Shown here in pieces: positions 50,669-62,700 of a stretch of 64,000 nucleotides of DNA. The notes beneath the pieces were generated by a model that made no database searches, was not told where the DNA came from, and saw only the letters and a list, made by a program, of their open reading frames with translations. Position 1 is the stretch's first letter. Each line of letters opens with the position of its first letter. The DNA lies in assembly GCA_029721515.1 (NCBI GenBank), contig CM056559.1, positions 23,901,565 to 23,965,564 on the forward strand. The letters are read 5' to 3'. The position numbers and the translations under genes were made by a program. The stretch comes from Synanceia verrucosa. Its lineage: Eukaryota; Chordata; Actinopteri; Perciformes; Synanceiidae.

Positions 50669-53600
50669 CAACTGAGCAGTTACTGACTGGTTTTGGCAAG
50701 AGGACAGCACTGAGCTGCGTGGCTCAATTAGACATGTTGTTGTAGTTTACAGTAGGTATGACAACTGCTCTCTATGGAACTTTCACAATCTCATCTCTCT
50801 GCTGAGGGCCCCTAAAAGCTTAAACAGATGAAGAGGGAGATTGAAGAGATATTTTTTGCTTTGTGCCCAGATCCATATCTGATGAAAGAAATAAAAATGT
50901 TGGCCTCCTTGCCAATATCCATCCAATTTCTTCATTCAACTTCCTACCCATCCAATGAATTCATGGATGTGTTTTCTACTTGCTTATTCCCACTGAAGGT
51001 CACAGGGAGCTGAAGTCCTTCCCGGCATGCAGACAGTGAAAGAAGTTGAAGCACTCTGCGTAGCCTGTCAGTCTATAGCCATGTTAAAACAAATGCAATG
51101 ACACTTAGAGACAATTTAAAGCTGCACTGCACAAAAACATAAACACGCAGGGGGGAAAACCAAAAAGCATTAGCTTACTCTAAACCCAAGATTCTTTAAC
51201 CGCAAAGCCTCTATAGAGTTGGGCAGAGTTTAGTTCATCTGAAAAAGTCTTGCCTCTCTGCGCCGTACTAAGAGCTGAATTTATACCACATCTCAGCAAC
51301 CACCACCTCACTGGGTTCATTTAGGTATATTTTGTGTCAAGGCTAGGCTCAATGTGGGGAGACCTATATAGTAGAAGGACGGACCAAAGGAGGGGAAGAT
51401 GTGCAGTGTTGAAAAAGCAGGCCACTTTGCAGCACTGTCAACAGAGTTGTCCTAATTATGCAGCCACCCAAACAGAGGCCCCTCTAATCCGCAGGCACAT
51501 TGGCCTGTCAGATTTCCTGCGAAGATCAAGAGCACAAACATGCACACACACTCAACGTGGCAACTTCTTCAACACACTCACCTCACGCCCCTGAGCCAGC
51601 TAAGGCGTAACTTTGCAGCGTTGATGGAAATATACAAAAGTGTGATGAGATCGAACATGAGCACACAGTGCCCTAGATTTACTCCATGTCCAAGTGTTGG
51701 CTTGCCACTGTGAAGGATGGGGTGCTGTGACCGAGGGAGATGGAAGCGTTAGACTTCATCTTGGAGCACTACCCTCCAGGGATGCGCTTACTCTAATGCA
51801 AGTTATTAAAGCCAACAGCTGCATTAGCCGTGGGGAACCTTTTGCACGCGTATGCGCTCCACATGTTCGGGTGTGTAGAAATATACAGTAGTGACACAAA
51901 CACTCAGTGTTGATGTAGTCAGATATTGCATGCAGCTGAATAGTCTGTGTCTTTTGCAGCATTTTCAATGCTTTCTGAAGCAGCCCACAGCCTCCTTGAT
52001 GTTTTCCTTGGTAATTAGATATAGTCCCAGTGTTCTGTGCTAGCGCTAAATGTCATTGTACACATCATATAGCCTTCCTGCGAGCTAGGTAAGACGTTAT
52101 AATGAATGCCTTTTTTATACCTATTGCACTCTCAAACATTTACGATGCTCAGCTTAACACATATAACACATACCTGCCCTTGCCATCACACAGTGCTTGG
52201 TGCAAGCTGACATTTTAAATTTATTCTATATGAGCAAGGCAAAGTGAAACCAGTTCACTCCTGTGGTGATGACAGGTCACAGATGCAGCAGTCTGGTGAG
52301 AAAAAGTTTGTGCTTGCAGTTATATTGAACAGTTTCTTTGAAAGAGGGGTGCTCTACTGGTTTGAGGTGACCAACTGGCATGAGGTTTGCTCCAGTACAC
52401 AAGAGAGGGGATAAAAACAAATTAAATCAGATGTTAAATTTCCTTTGCACTTTGGATGGCCTCCAATCAGACTTTGAGATATTCTGCCATATTTTTGGCC
52501 CTCCATAATTGTGTGTGTGAGTGCTGTCTTCTTGTGTTAGTGTGAAAGAACTCGTCACGGTTAGGGAGGCAAGGCTGAGGGAAAATGAACAGCTTGTTGA
52601 CTGGGTGTCTGCAGCTCTTGTCTCCTCCTGACATTGCAGATGCTTCCCATTTAGGTAACGGAAAGCTGGAAGAGCTTGAAGATGCTGGAGATGCTTGGAA
52701 GGATGAGGGCAGACAACAACCATGCTGCTGAAGGCTGCAGCTCCCTGCATAGAGATGCGTTTTTCAGGCTAGGCCTGGCAGCAAGTTTACGCTGCAGCCC
52801 CAAAGCGCATGACAGGCGTGGCATACAAAAAAAAAAAAAGCGCCAGCTCCATCTCCCAGATGGAATAGGGGGAGATGCCTGTTATGAAAGGCGTGGAATG
52901 ATTTCCCCGAAATAAAACCGCCCATCTAAGCAGAGTTTATATTCTTGCTGCATCTCTCTTTCCTTCTCTACACACAAACTCAGCTGAGTAAGCAGAGATG
53001 CCTGAATGACTTTTTACCTTTGCCCAACTTCTTTTTTCCCTTGCCAGTTTCTGTTTGTCTCTGGCCCTTTTGCTCATAGTATCGGGGGCCATCTGAGCAA
53101 CTCTGTGGTGGAATTGTGCACTGCTGGGTGTAGAGCGCCATGAGGGAAGGATTAATGTGACAGAGCCTCCCGAACGTGCCACAGAACCATCATCTTTAGC
53201 CTTGGCAGCAGGAAATGCACACAAAGGGGGTTAGGAAGATGAGCTAACTGGCTGGCTGCTATCTACCACAAACACCCCCACCACTAAAACAGGGCTTTGT
53301 ATGCTAATGAAACTCCACAGATAAGCAACGGCAGGCAGGAGAAAAATGTGTGAGGCATTAAATCATGCCTGCGCTAGCATTAAAGAATAATAATAATGGA
53401 GAACATCGAGACGTCGCTGGTTATTGATGTGCCTTTTATGACATGCCTCTATTGAAGAGAGTGTGACACTAATGTCTGCCCTGTGGCAGAGAAGGAGCAT
53501 CAGAGACAGCAAGCGTTGTGCATTTATTTGAATTACAAAAAAGAATGCTGTGTCAAAAACATGTACAGTAATAATTTCAAAATCCAATTTAGTTGCCTGA

Positions 53601-54070
53601 TGAGACTAAAAGTATATATCAACAACACACAATTCAGGGTTATCATTTCTCTTTTTTGTTATAGATGTCTGTGCAAATGGCTTGGGAGATTGGGAGAGAT
53701 GAAATACTTATCAAGTTGGCTGGAGGGAAGGGAAGAAAGCTTATATTGCAGCAGTTTCTCTTCGCCGCACCCATGGCCTGATTGTAGCTCAGTTTGGGGA
53801 GACTCATGCCCCAGGTGCCACCCTGTGACAGTTGAGCGCAGATGGATCTGAACCACCATTTGCACCATTGGCAACACTTTGCTTCCATATGGTGTGGAGT
53901 AGCCAGGCAATGTGGGACGCTCAGCTGAATGTGTGGAGTGGGTCCTTTGTCCATTGCTAGCTCTATAGAGATATGCAATGTTACAAGCCACTGAGAATAT
54001 GCTAGTAAAGTACTGAAGCTCACATCAAAAAAACACTGGAGAGGAACACCAGAAAGGTGCAGGACAGCAC

Positions 54071-54441
54071 CAACTCAGAGTGCCATTGACATACATATAT
54101 TAAAGTGTTTTTTCGGCAGCTGGCACAAGAGGGCGCTCTCACACAGCCTGTGAGTAACATTGGGGCTTCTGGGAGATGTAGTCGGGACACACCACACAGA
54201 TCAAAACAGGAAGTGGAGACAATCGAGATTAGAGAGTAAAACAAACAGAATCTGGACAAAAAGTGGTGATTTTGGTGAAAGTGTCCTTTACTCTACCTCT
54301 GATAAAATAAGAATGGAACAAGGTAAAAATTTTTTTTTTTTTATTCTGTTCGGTAGGTCTTAAAAAATGACTCAAAATGGCCAAAATCGCTGGCACAAGA
54401 CCCTTTCTGTAATATAAAATGTCTGGCATTCAGTGAGTTAA
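54071..54441 (-). mobile_element. TTAA-flanked MITE, copy 10 (about 371 bp), CTCF-like subfamily
   Basis: The right end GGCATTCAGTGAGTTAA is intact; the left end has decayed to CAACTCAGAGTGCC. It carries the best CTCF-like core of the family, GCACAAGAGGGCGCTC (54123-54138), and GGGGCTTCTGGGAGATGTAG (54162-54181) close by. It shows the family's two candidate factor motifs most clearly. Confidence 0.87.
54123..54138 (+). promoter_or_regulatory. Candidate CTCF-like site inside MITE copy 10
   Basis: GCACAAGAGGGCGCTC fits 13 of 16 positions of the CTCF core consensus CCASYAGRKGGCRSYR (consensus from memory), including the AGRKGGC centre. A ZNF143-like sequence on the opposite strand begins 24 bp downstream. 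Occupancy is unknown. Confidence 0.35.
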
Positions 54442-55385
54442 CAACAAACACATATGGAGGCAGCAGTGGTAAAAGTTGTCCTATAATACCTCCATATGAA
54501 TACAGGCAGTAAAGGGGATTTAATTCAAGAACAAGCCCTGCTCAATTAGTTTTAATCTGAAAATGTGTTTGTCATGATAATTCAAGTTGTTTACCAAAGC
54601 AAATGGCCTTACCATGCAAATGGTGCTCAAAGATGTGTTACTTCGAAAACAATGATAAACGACTCCCTTTCCACTCTCTGATCAAATTATCTTATTAAAA
54701 TAAACAAAACTGCTTCCTGCATCTTTCCCCCTGCTGCAAAACAACCATTTGGAGAGAAGTTACTTGCCTCTCTAACATGGTATTTCCCCACTAATACCAC
54801 AACCACCACCACCACTCCCCTCTCCTTCCAGCTGGTCAGCAGACACACAGTATTTTTCTTCATCCCTTTATTTGTCTCTTCCTACAGTCTCCAGTGGTGC
54901 ATTCTGACATCGAGGTCATCTAACAGCCGGAGTTTTGGTTCTATTTCGGTTTCCAATCTTTTCTCGCCCTCTGTGTATTTGCACTGTAGAACCTAAATTC
55001 CCCAAGGTGCACCTGCGTGACCTAACCCAGCACTGAAGGCCTGGCTGAACGGGGAACCCCCAGCAGGTCTCTCCATTCTGTACGGCTTCATCAAATGTGT
55101 TTGTGTGTTCCTCTGAGGGGGGTGGGGTAATGGAATAGTGTCTTCCTGGGGCGAAGGCTGAGCGCAGAGATGCTAGAGAGCATCGTTAAAAGCATATGAG
55201 CGTGCTCATAAGAGCGACGGGCCAGGCTACTCAGGAAAGGGCAAGCTTTTACAGGGACAACCTTTGGCTATGAGTGCAAGCAATCAACATCTTTTCTTTG
55301 TACCAGTCTAGTCTCCCTGTGTTTTTTTTTTTCTTTTCCTCAGATGTGGGTGTCCTTCTGAAGTTTGCTGGTTTTTACTCTCTTT

Positions 55386-55386
<1 letters not shown>

Positions 55387-55418
<32 letters not shown>
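55387..55418. repeat. (CA)n microsatellite
   Basis: About 16 uninterrupted CA units. Confidence 0.95.
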
Positions 55419-55420
<2 letters not shown>

Positions 55421-56201
55421 TTGTCGCCACAAGGCCATGACAGAATGTTGAACTAGCAGGTCAGAAGTCCCTAATAGGTTGTTGGTCCTCAGACACAATA
55501 ATGGCACTGATTCACTTTCTTTATAACGCCACAGTGTTAATGGAGGGCCAAGGGTGACAGTAACACCATATGAAAATAATAGTGTTTGCCATGTACTGGC
55601 TTGTTGATTTGCTGCCTGATGGATTTTTAATATTCACTGCCAGGTCGTTCCGGACGGTTGGCTGTGGCCATTTAGCAGCTCGATGCTTCTGGACAGGAGC
55701 TGTGCCGCCACCACAGAGAGGTGGCAGGGGTTGGGAAAAGACAGAGAAAGTAGACACTTCAAATTAATGATGGTCTGCTGCAAGTCTGCTACGGCCTTGA
55801 CCGGTCTGAGAAGACGTATGCTCAATGACTAAAAGGTTTACTCTAATTAACAGAAGTGACTGTGTCTGGATGGAGAGGCAATAATCAGGTTTGGGAGGAC
55901 GAGGAGGGGAATGGGGACACAGTGACCTGTGAGTGGACAGCGACGAGAGGAGAGACGAAGAGAAAGAAATGCAGACTTGGTTAACTGAGGCATTCAAAGT
56001 GTCCTCCTGAGGCCTTGTAGCAACAACCTTGAGGGACTTATTCATGTCTAAACACTTTCACTGCAGACCCATGTTGATGTTTGTTTGTGCTGAAATGTAC
56101 ATTCCATGTCTGTAGCATAATAACAGTAAAGTACATCTTTGTGTACAATGTCTGAAAAGAGCAGCAATTCAATGCTGTCCAACAGTATGATTAAACTCAT
56201 C

Positions 56202-56622
56202 TTAACTCTTTGAGTGTCAGCTGTTTCATAAAACCGAAAGTGCCGAAAGTCCGTCAGAATATTTTGTACTATGACTCTGAAAACACTGAATAGCTCAATT
56301 GAAAGAAAAGACTCTCTATTTCATCATGGAAGAAAGTGTTTGTTTTTACCTTGTTCCATTCCTGTTTTATCAGAGGTAGAGTAGAGGACACTTTCACCAA
56401 AAACGGCACTTTTTGTCCAGAGTCTTCCATTTCGCTCGCTCATCTCTATTTCCTGCTTTGATCTCTGTGGCGTATACCATTTCTTTATGCTTTGACTACA
56501 AAACCCAAAAGCCCCAGCATTACTCACAGGCTGCGGGAGACTGTGATCTGTGACCCTTTGACGTAGTATTATGTCGATAGCACTCAAGAGTCGAAATATG
56601 TCAGTGGCACTCAAAGAGTTCA
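56202..56622 (+). mobile_element. TTAA-flanked MITE, copy 11 (about 420 bp)
   Basis: It starts TTAACTCTTTGAGTGTCAG and ends GGCACTCAAAGAGTTCA, so the right TTAA is mutated. The ZNF143-like motif is eroded to GACTACAAAACCCAAAAGCC. The inner duplicated end (GATAGCACTCAAGAGTCG) is present before the outer end. Confidence 0.87.
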
Positions 56623-58273
56623 TAGACCAACTTTTTTTGTTGACTCTTTTATATTCCTGTAACTTTTAGCTATTTCAGCTCTTTGGATACTTCATTTAAT
56701 ATTGTGTCTTGTCCTTTATATATATAGTTGGGGATAACATTTTGCATTGATGACAAATATAAACTGTATGACCATAAAGAATCTATGGAAGACGCTCAAA
56801 GAATGAATAAAGAAAAACAGTACGGACAGGAAAACCATCATAATTCCCAAGTTATGTCAAGTCTGAAAGTAAACACATTACAATGCCCATGCAGTGTCAC
56901 ACATTTGCTGCTAGTGTGATGCAAGATTTACTGTAACATTCAGAATAAGCACCATTCCTGTGTGAACTTTATGCTGAGGTTAATACTTTGAAGAATTCCC
57001 TGTGTGATATCTACACTGCTGCTGCCTCTTGTGTCTCTGTGAAATGAACCTCGGTGAACTCCACAACATGCATGGTGGACTACCCGTTATCTTTCACCCA
57101 GTCTATAATTGGATTCACCAGGAGCTGATGCTCTTCACTCGGTATTTGAAGTATTAAATGTGCGTTTTTCTTGGATAAATTAATTGTAAACGCTTTTTTC
57201 TGCAACTTCCCTTGAAGACTGCATTCTGTTGTGTTATCAGTTCCCCTTCATTTGTAGGTAGGCCTAATTTGACACCTGCCTCATCATTTACAATTAGGCA
57301 TTATGGGATGTAATTGGCCATCTGCCTCTGCCACCTTGTGTTCCTGGAGAGGGGCCATGTTTGTTTCCTGCTGTTTAGCGAGCCAGCACACTTGGAGATG
57401 CCGTCGATCTGGACGTGACCCCTTTGATTCTTCAGCGTAATGAAGAGCAGTGGGGGCGGGAGCTGAAGTCCATCACTCAATATGTTCCATACATGGCTCA
57501 GATGGTAAATAATAGCCCTTATAAGATATGCATAACACTCTGTCATCAAAGTTGGAGAGGAGCATTTATAGAGGAAAAAATAACACTATTTCCATGCTAG
57601 GCTGAGCAGTGAATATGATTTTTGGCAATTTTGGGTCATTTAGATGGGCAACGCTCCTTGTGAAAGGCACCTGACAGAAGAGTGAATCATTGTTTTGTAA
57701 TTGTAATGAAATCAGCGAATATCTGTCAAAACATGGAGCGATAAAAATGGAAAGATTTCAGGGAACAGATAGATTTCGCCTCCTCAATTACTCTCACCTC
57801 GAGTGAACTCCAAACCCCTGGCAGGTACTATAATTGCTCTGTTCTTCCTGTCAGTCACAGTTAAGTCTCTCCATAGCTATTCCCACTTTTAGCACCACCT
57901 GTGACCCGGCATCTGCTAGATGTGTTGACAAGTGCCACATTTCTGATGACAGGCAAGAAAATCTTGAGTGACAGTGGCTTTCTTTCCTTCACCCCTGTCA
58001 CTCATGCTGCCCGGCCACTGGGAACACGTGTTTCAACTTAGCTTGTTTGTCTCTGCACAGTAAGTGCTTAGCATTGACAGTGAAGGATTATACCAACATA
58101 CATTTCTCAGAAACTCTGTGGTTGGCACTAAAATTAAAAGCACACACGCTAGTAAGTAAATGACATCTCATGTATGTTGCAATGAGCAAAAGAGCGTTTG
58201 CCATCAGGTCCAGGCACATTTCCTCCTACAGTTTCAACAGTACCACTGGAATCAACTGGCTACTCTTCCTCTC

Positions 58274-58702
58274 TTAACTCTTTGAGTGCCAAAGACAAAT
58301 ATGCACATTTTTTAAAATACAACGCTTGAGTGCCATAACTGTATACGTCTTTCCTCTTTTGGCAGCAGGCACAAGAGAGAGCTCTCACACAGCCTGTGGG
58401 GCTTCTGGGATTTATAGTTGGGACATAAAGAGACGTATACACCACAGAGATCAAAGTAGAAAGTGGAGATGATCGAGATTAGAGAGCAAAACAGATTCTG
58501 GACAAAAAGTGGTGATTTTGGTGAAAGTGTCCTCTACTCTACCTCTGATAAAACAAGAATGGAACAAGGTAAAAACAAACATTTTTTCATGATGAAATAG
58601 AGAGTCTCTTCTTTCATTTGAGCTATGCAGTGTTTTCAGTGTCATAATACAAAATATTCTGTGGGTCTTGAAAGATAACTCAAAATGGCAAAAAAATGCT
58701 TT
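58274..58702 (-). mobile_element. TTAA-flanked MITE, copy 12 (about 429 bp, right end lost)
   Basis: The left end TTAACTCTTTGAGTGCC and the inner ACGCTTGAGTGCC duplicate are present. Similarity stops after ACTCAAAATGGCAAAAA, without the terminal CATTGAGTTAA. The CTCF-like core has decayed to GGCACAAGAGAGAGCTCTC (from 58368). The right border is approximate. Confidence 0.83.
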
Positions 58703-59029
58703 ATTCTAACACGTCATACTCGGAATTAAGTTTCTTCTCTAACATGTTTGCATGTTTTAATGTTCAACAAATATACCGTCTGTGTCAATGTACTTAAATT
58801 CACTCTCTGTCTGAAATACTCTATTTTTTAGCATCTGGCTTCTGGGGAAATATTGCCTAAATGTGCAGTATGTGCACATGAAAAAGATGTTCTTTTTATT
58901 CGTTTCCAAATATATGTGTATTTGTTTTCAGAATTTAGACTTGACTAATGGATTGAAACGCTAGGTCCACTCAAATCATTAGGTTATAAAACTAAACATA
59001 AAGCATGTAAATTACAATGAGGAACTCCA

Positions 59030-59067
59030 TCAAACAAAACAAAAAAAAAAACAAAAACAAAAACAAT
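59030..59067. repeat. A-rich (CAAAAA)n tract
   Basis: Runs of A broken by single C, with an 11-A run at 59041. It could be an old poly(A) tail, but no retroelement body is visible beside it. Confidence 0.8.
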
Positions 59068-59257
59068 TACCATAACTAAAATCACCACAACAACAAAACT
59101 ATGTGAGTGACAGAAACAACATTCCTAAAAGGACAAGGTCAGGCTCACCAGTGCATGTTTGAACCCAGAGATTTCCAGCCTGACCTGGCACATCTGCATC
59201 TATTACACTGCTGTTCTCCACACTATGGTTGCTTAATTAGCACAGCTTAGGGCGCAT

Positions 59258-59260
<3 letters not shown>

Positions 59261-59293
<33 letters not shown>
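59261..59293. repeat. (GT)n microsatellite
   Basis: About 16 GT units, roughly 120 bp from the minus-strand SINE. Confidence 0.95.
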
Positions 59294-59296
<3 letters not shown>

Positions 59297-59416
59297 GGAG
59301 AAGCCAAGAGCCACTAACAATTACTTTTTTTCACCTCCAGAGAGATACAACACTACCTGTAGCCATGCTAAAATAATCTGTGGGGGTACTGCCCATCAAA
59401 ATCCAGCTGAAAACCC

Positions 59417-59770
59417 ATCCATCCATCCATTATCTACCGCTTATCCTCATAGGGTCGCGGGGGGGGCTGGAGCCTATCCCAGCTGTCTTAGGGTGGAAGG
59501 CAGGGTACACCCTGGACAAGTCGCCACCTCATCGCAGGGCACATAGAGACAGACAACCCCTCACACTCACATTCACACCTACAGTCAAATTTAAATTAGC
59601 CAATTAACCTAATCCCCATGCATGTTTTTGGATGGTGGGAGGAAGCCGGAGTACCCGGAGAGAACCCACGCAGACACGGGGAGAACATGCAAACTCCACA
59701 CAGAAAGGTCCCGGGCCCGGCATTCGAACCCGGTACCTTCTTCCTGTGAGGCGACAGTGCTAACCACTGA
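59417..59770 (-). mobile_element. tRNA-derived SINE (354 bp), minus strand, with target duplications
   Basis: Read on the minus strand, the head holds an A-box-like GTGGTTAGCACTG and a B-box-like GGGTTCGAATGCC, the internal pol III promoter of a tRNA-derived SINE. The body includes TGGGAGGAAGCC-type sequence on the plus strand, and the 3' tail is (ATGG)n, seen as CATCCATCCATCC at 59415-59429. The flanks are a near-repeat: ATCCAGCTGAAAACCC (59401-59416) and ATCCCCAGCTGAAAACCC (59771-59788), a target duplication differing by two bases. The (ATGG)n tail suggests mobilisation by an RTE/Rex3-type LINE; that partner is an inference. Confidence 0.85.
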
Positions 59771-62700
59771 ATCCCCAGCTGAAAACCCTGCAGGGAAACT
59801 TGACCACAAAGAATGGTTCATCTTAAATAAGCTTTACGTCACACACATTTTTCCTTTTTTTCCAATACATTTTTTTTACAGCCTTCCTACTTACACTCTG
59901 GGGGAAAGACAAAAAGAAAAAAAAATACATATTCAGATCAAAATTTTCTGAGCTAAGGCATTATTTTCCACATTACGCCCTTTACATAAGTTATTGATTG
60001 TGTATTTCCATTTCAGATATTGTTCTAATATGAGTCTTACATAATGTACGTTCTTCCAAGGCAATAGCGAAAACAAAAGAGAATAACAGCACAGAAAATG
60101 TCATCTTTTCCTTGTCTCTGTAAGCATCAAGTCAATTTTTTGACTTTGGATGCTAAAGGGTAAACAGACACAGCATGCCGCGCTAGCCAGCAGACATCTT
60201 ACCGATTTGTTTCACTATTCTGGGTTAGATCTAAATCAATTCCTGCTGTCATCAATACTGGCAGAGCAACTTGAGAGAAAAGTGAATCAAAGAGAAGAGA
60301 AGTCTTGCATAAGGTGTTAAATAAGAGCAGTTTCAAATGAGTAAGAAGCGTTTGAAGTTTTTTTTTGTTGGTGCTTTTGTATAGGTTCTAAGATCCACTG
60401 TGGCCATTTTGTCTGGTGGAAGTAAACGTGGGACGGGACCAGTTTTAAATTTGTCATTTCACCTTAATTAGGCAACAGGACAGATAGCAGGAAGATACCA
60501 ACGCTCCCCGCTCAGGTTCACATCAAGGCAGCTCTATTTGAATCACGCCGCTGGACCAGCAGGATGGCCAAGGTTTGAACTTTTAAGGCTGTGGATATAT
60601 GCACAGCTTTTGAAATGTAAATGATGTAATACGGGGGAGTATTTATGCAAGCATTTGCAATATTTTCTTGTGTTTTTGTTTCAGCTTGTATACATGCTCA
60701 GTCATTTTGTCTCCTCTCAACCTTTCTCCCTGTTTGCTCTTTGCCACCTCTGCATCCTGTGCTGATTATGGATGCATTTCCTTGATGTTGAGTTATAACA
60801 CCACCACAGCTCCGTCTCTGTCCGTCTCTGTCTTTCACACATATTTTCATGCACACAGATCCGCAGTGTGATATAGTATACCCTGTCACAGAGGTGGGAG
60901 TCGGCTGGTTGCTGTGTCACTATGACAAAACATGACAGATGTGTTTAGGCAGTGGAGTGCTGGACCTGCCACACAGCATTAGGCTCACACAGACAGAGAG
61001 AGGAGCACTGGGTATTCCCACACAAGGAGTCCAATCATAGACATAATAATGGTTTGTCCACAGCTAGGATCAGATGTCTGAGGCGGCCTGAGAGACCGCT
61101 GCAGAGCAGGAGAGCTGTAACTCAAATCTTCCTGGATCTCAGGGATTGACTGGTGGGTTTGTTGATGTGGAAGATACTGAGGAACACATAATGAGGGTAC
61201 AGGTTACAGTGAATTTCAATCGCTGAATTCAGATGACTTACCACAAATTACCGACATGAGCCAACGTAAAATTGATCAAAGACAACCTCATTAAAATTCC
61301 ATCATTCACTGGGACTTTTTTTCCCCAAATCCTGATTAATCATTAATCCATCACGGGGGGGGTTGGGTTTGGAGAACTGACAGATCTGACAGGTATCCTA
61401 ACACAGCTTTTCATGTTCAGACTCATCTGCACCTCAGCCTGTCAGGAAACCAATCGGTGAACTGCAAGGCAGCCTATTGTCCATAAAAGTCTAAGCTGAT
61501 GACAGATCTCTTTTGAAAACTCAGGGTTTTTGATGAATTATGAAACAGCATCACGGAAGTTGTGGAGCACCTCTCTTCTCATGGAGGATCGTGGTCAAAT
61601 AAGTCCACCCACTCCATAAAAGAGCTGACTTGGAAACATAATGAAGCTTTGTCCTTATTATTTGCTCACCGGTGGTCAGCTTTACTGTACTGAACAATGG
61701 CAATCATCCAAGATCCCCTGATGGCAACTTCAACTCAGTTTAGTGACCAAAAAAGTACAAAAGGCATGACTTTGTGGGTAACCTTGAGAAAGTGGGGCTG
61801 TGATTACCATAAAATTAACTGCCAGATTCATTACATAATAAGATGTACATAAACTGAGGAGAAGGGAGCCTTTGCTCTGGACCATGAGGAATACTTATAC
61901 AATGTGATTACCCAAGGCTTAATTACCATACAGGAATTAATCTTGTAAGTCCAGCCAACATGTGGAAAAAAGACACTGGATGTGTGTTTGTTTAGACTAC
62001 ATTTATTTGGAGCGTCCAAATAATTAATTCCAATTTAGATACTTAGATATCTATATATCTAGGCAGACTTCAAGTTCCATAGCAACACACTGATCATTTA
62101 TTATGTTACTTGCAGAAAATAATACATACATAAATCAGCACTGCATCTAAATGAGTACATGCTGTTTACTTGCTCATCAAAAAACACAAAAATCAGACAC
62201 CAAGACCAGAACAGACATGAGGGCAGGACATGGAGAGCGCTGATTCTCTATTTTGCTGCTCAGCATTCACAGGTGGGTTGAGCAACGGAGGTGAAAAAGT
62301 GTCTGTCTGCTAGTTTCGGTCTTTGCTGGTGAGTGATACCCCACTCTGTGCTGTTGTTTTAGCGTCCACGCTGCTCTATAAGTCTTTCCATAGTGTGGTC
62401 TCTACTCTGGAGGATAGTGGACAGACAGGCCTGGGGGAGCTTGTGTTTGAAGTGCAGCTGCTGTCAACACGACTGTGGTCAAAGCAGAGGTCAGCAGTGC
62501 TCTAACCCTCCAGCTAAAGAACGGATCCGTTCACTCAATATCATGAACAGAGGTGTCTGTTTCACCCCACCATGCAAACCTATGCTTATCAAATAAACTC
62601 ACAACACACAGCTTATGGTTCAGTAGATGTTAGTGTCCTGCATGTGATAAAACTCAAAATTAACAAACATTAGTGAATCATTAGCAAAACAAAAAACACC

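Noticed and set aside
53781..53830. tRNA-like TGTAGCTCAGTTTGGGG
   Set aside because: Only an A-box-like stretch; no B-box or tail follows at the expected distance.
59417..59770. LINE 3' end
   Set aside because: At first it looked like a truncated LINE tail, but the minus-strand start has tRNA-type A- and B-boxes, so a SINE with a LINE-like tail explains the whole unit.
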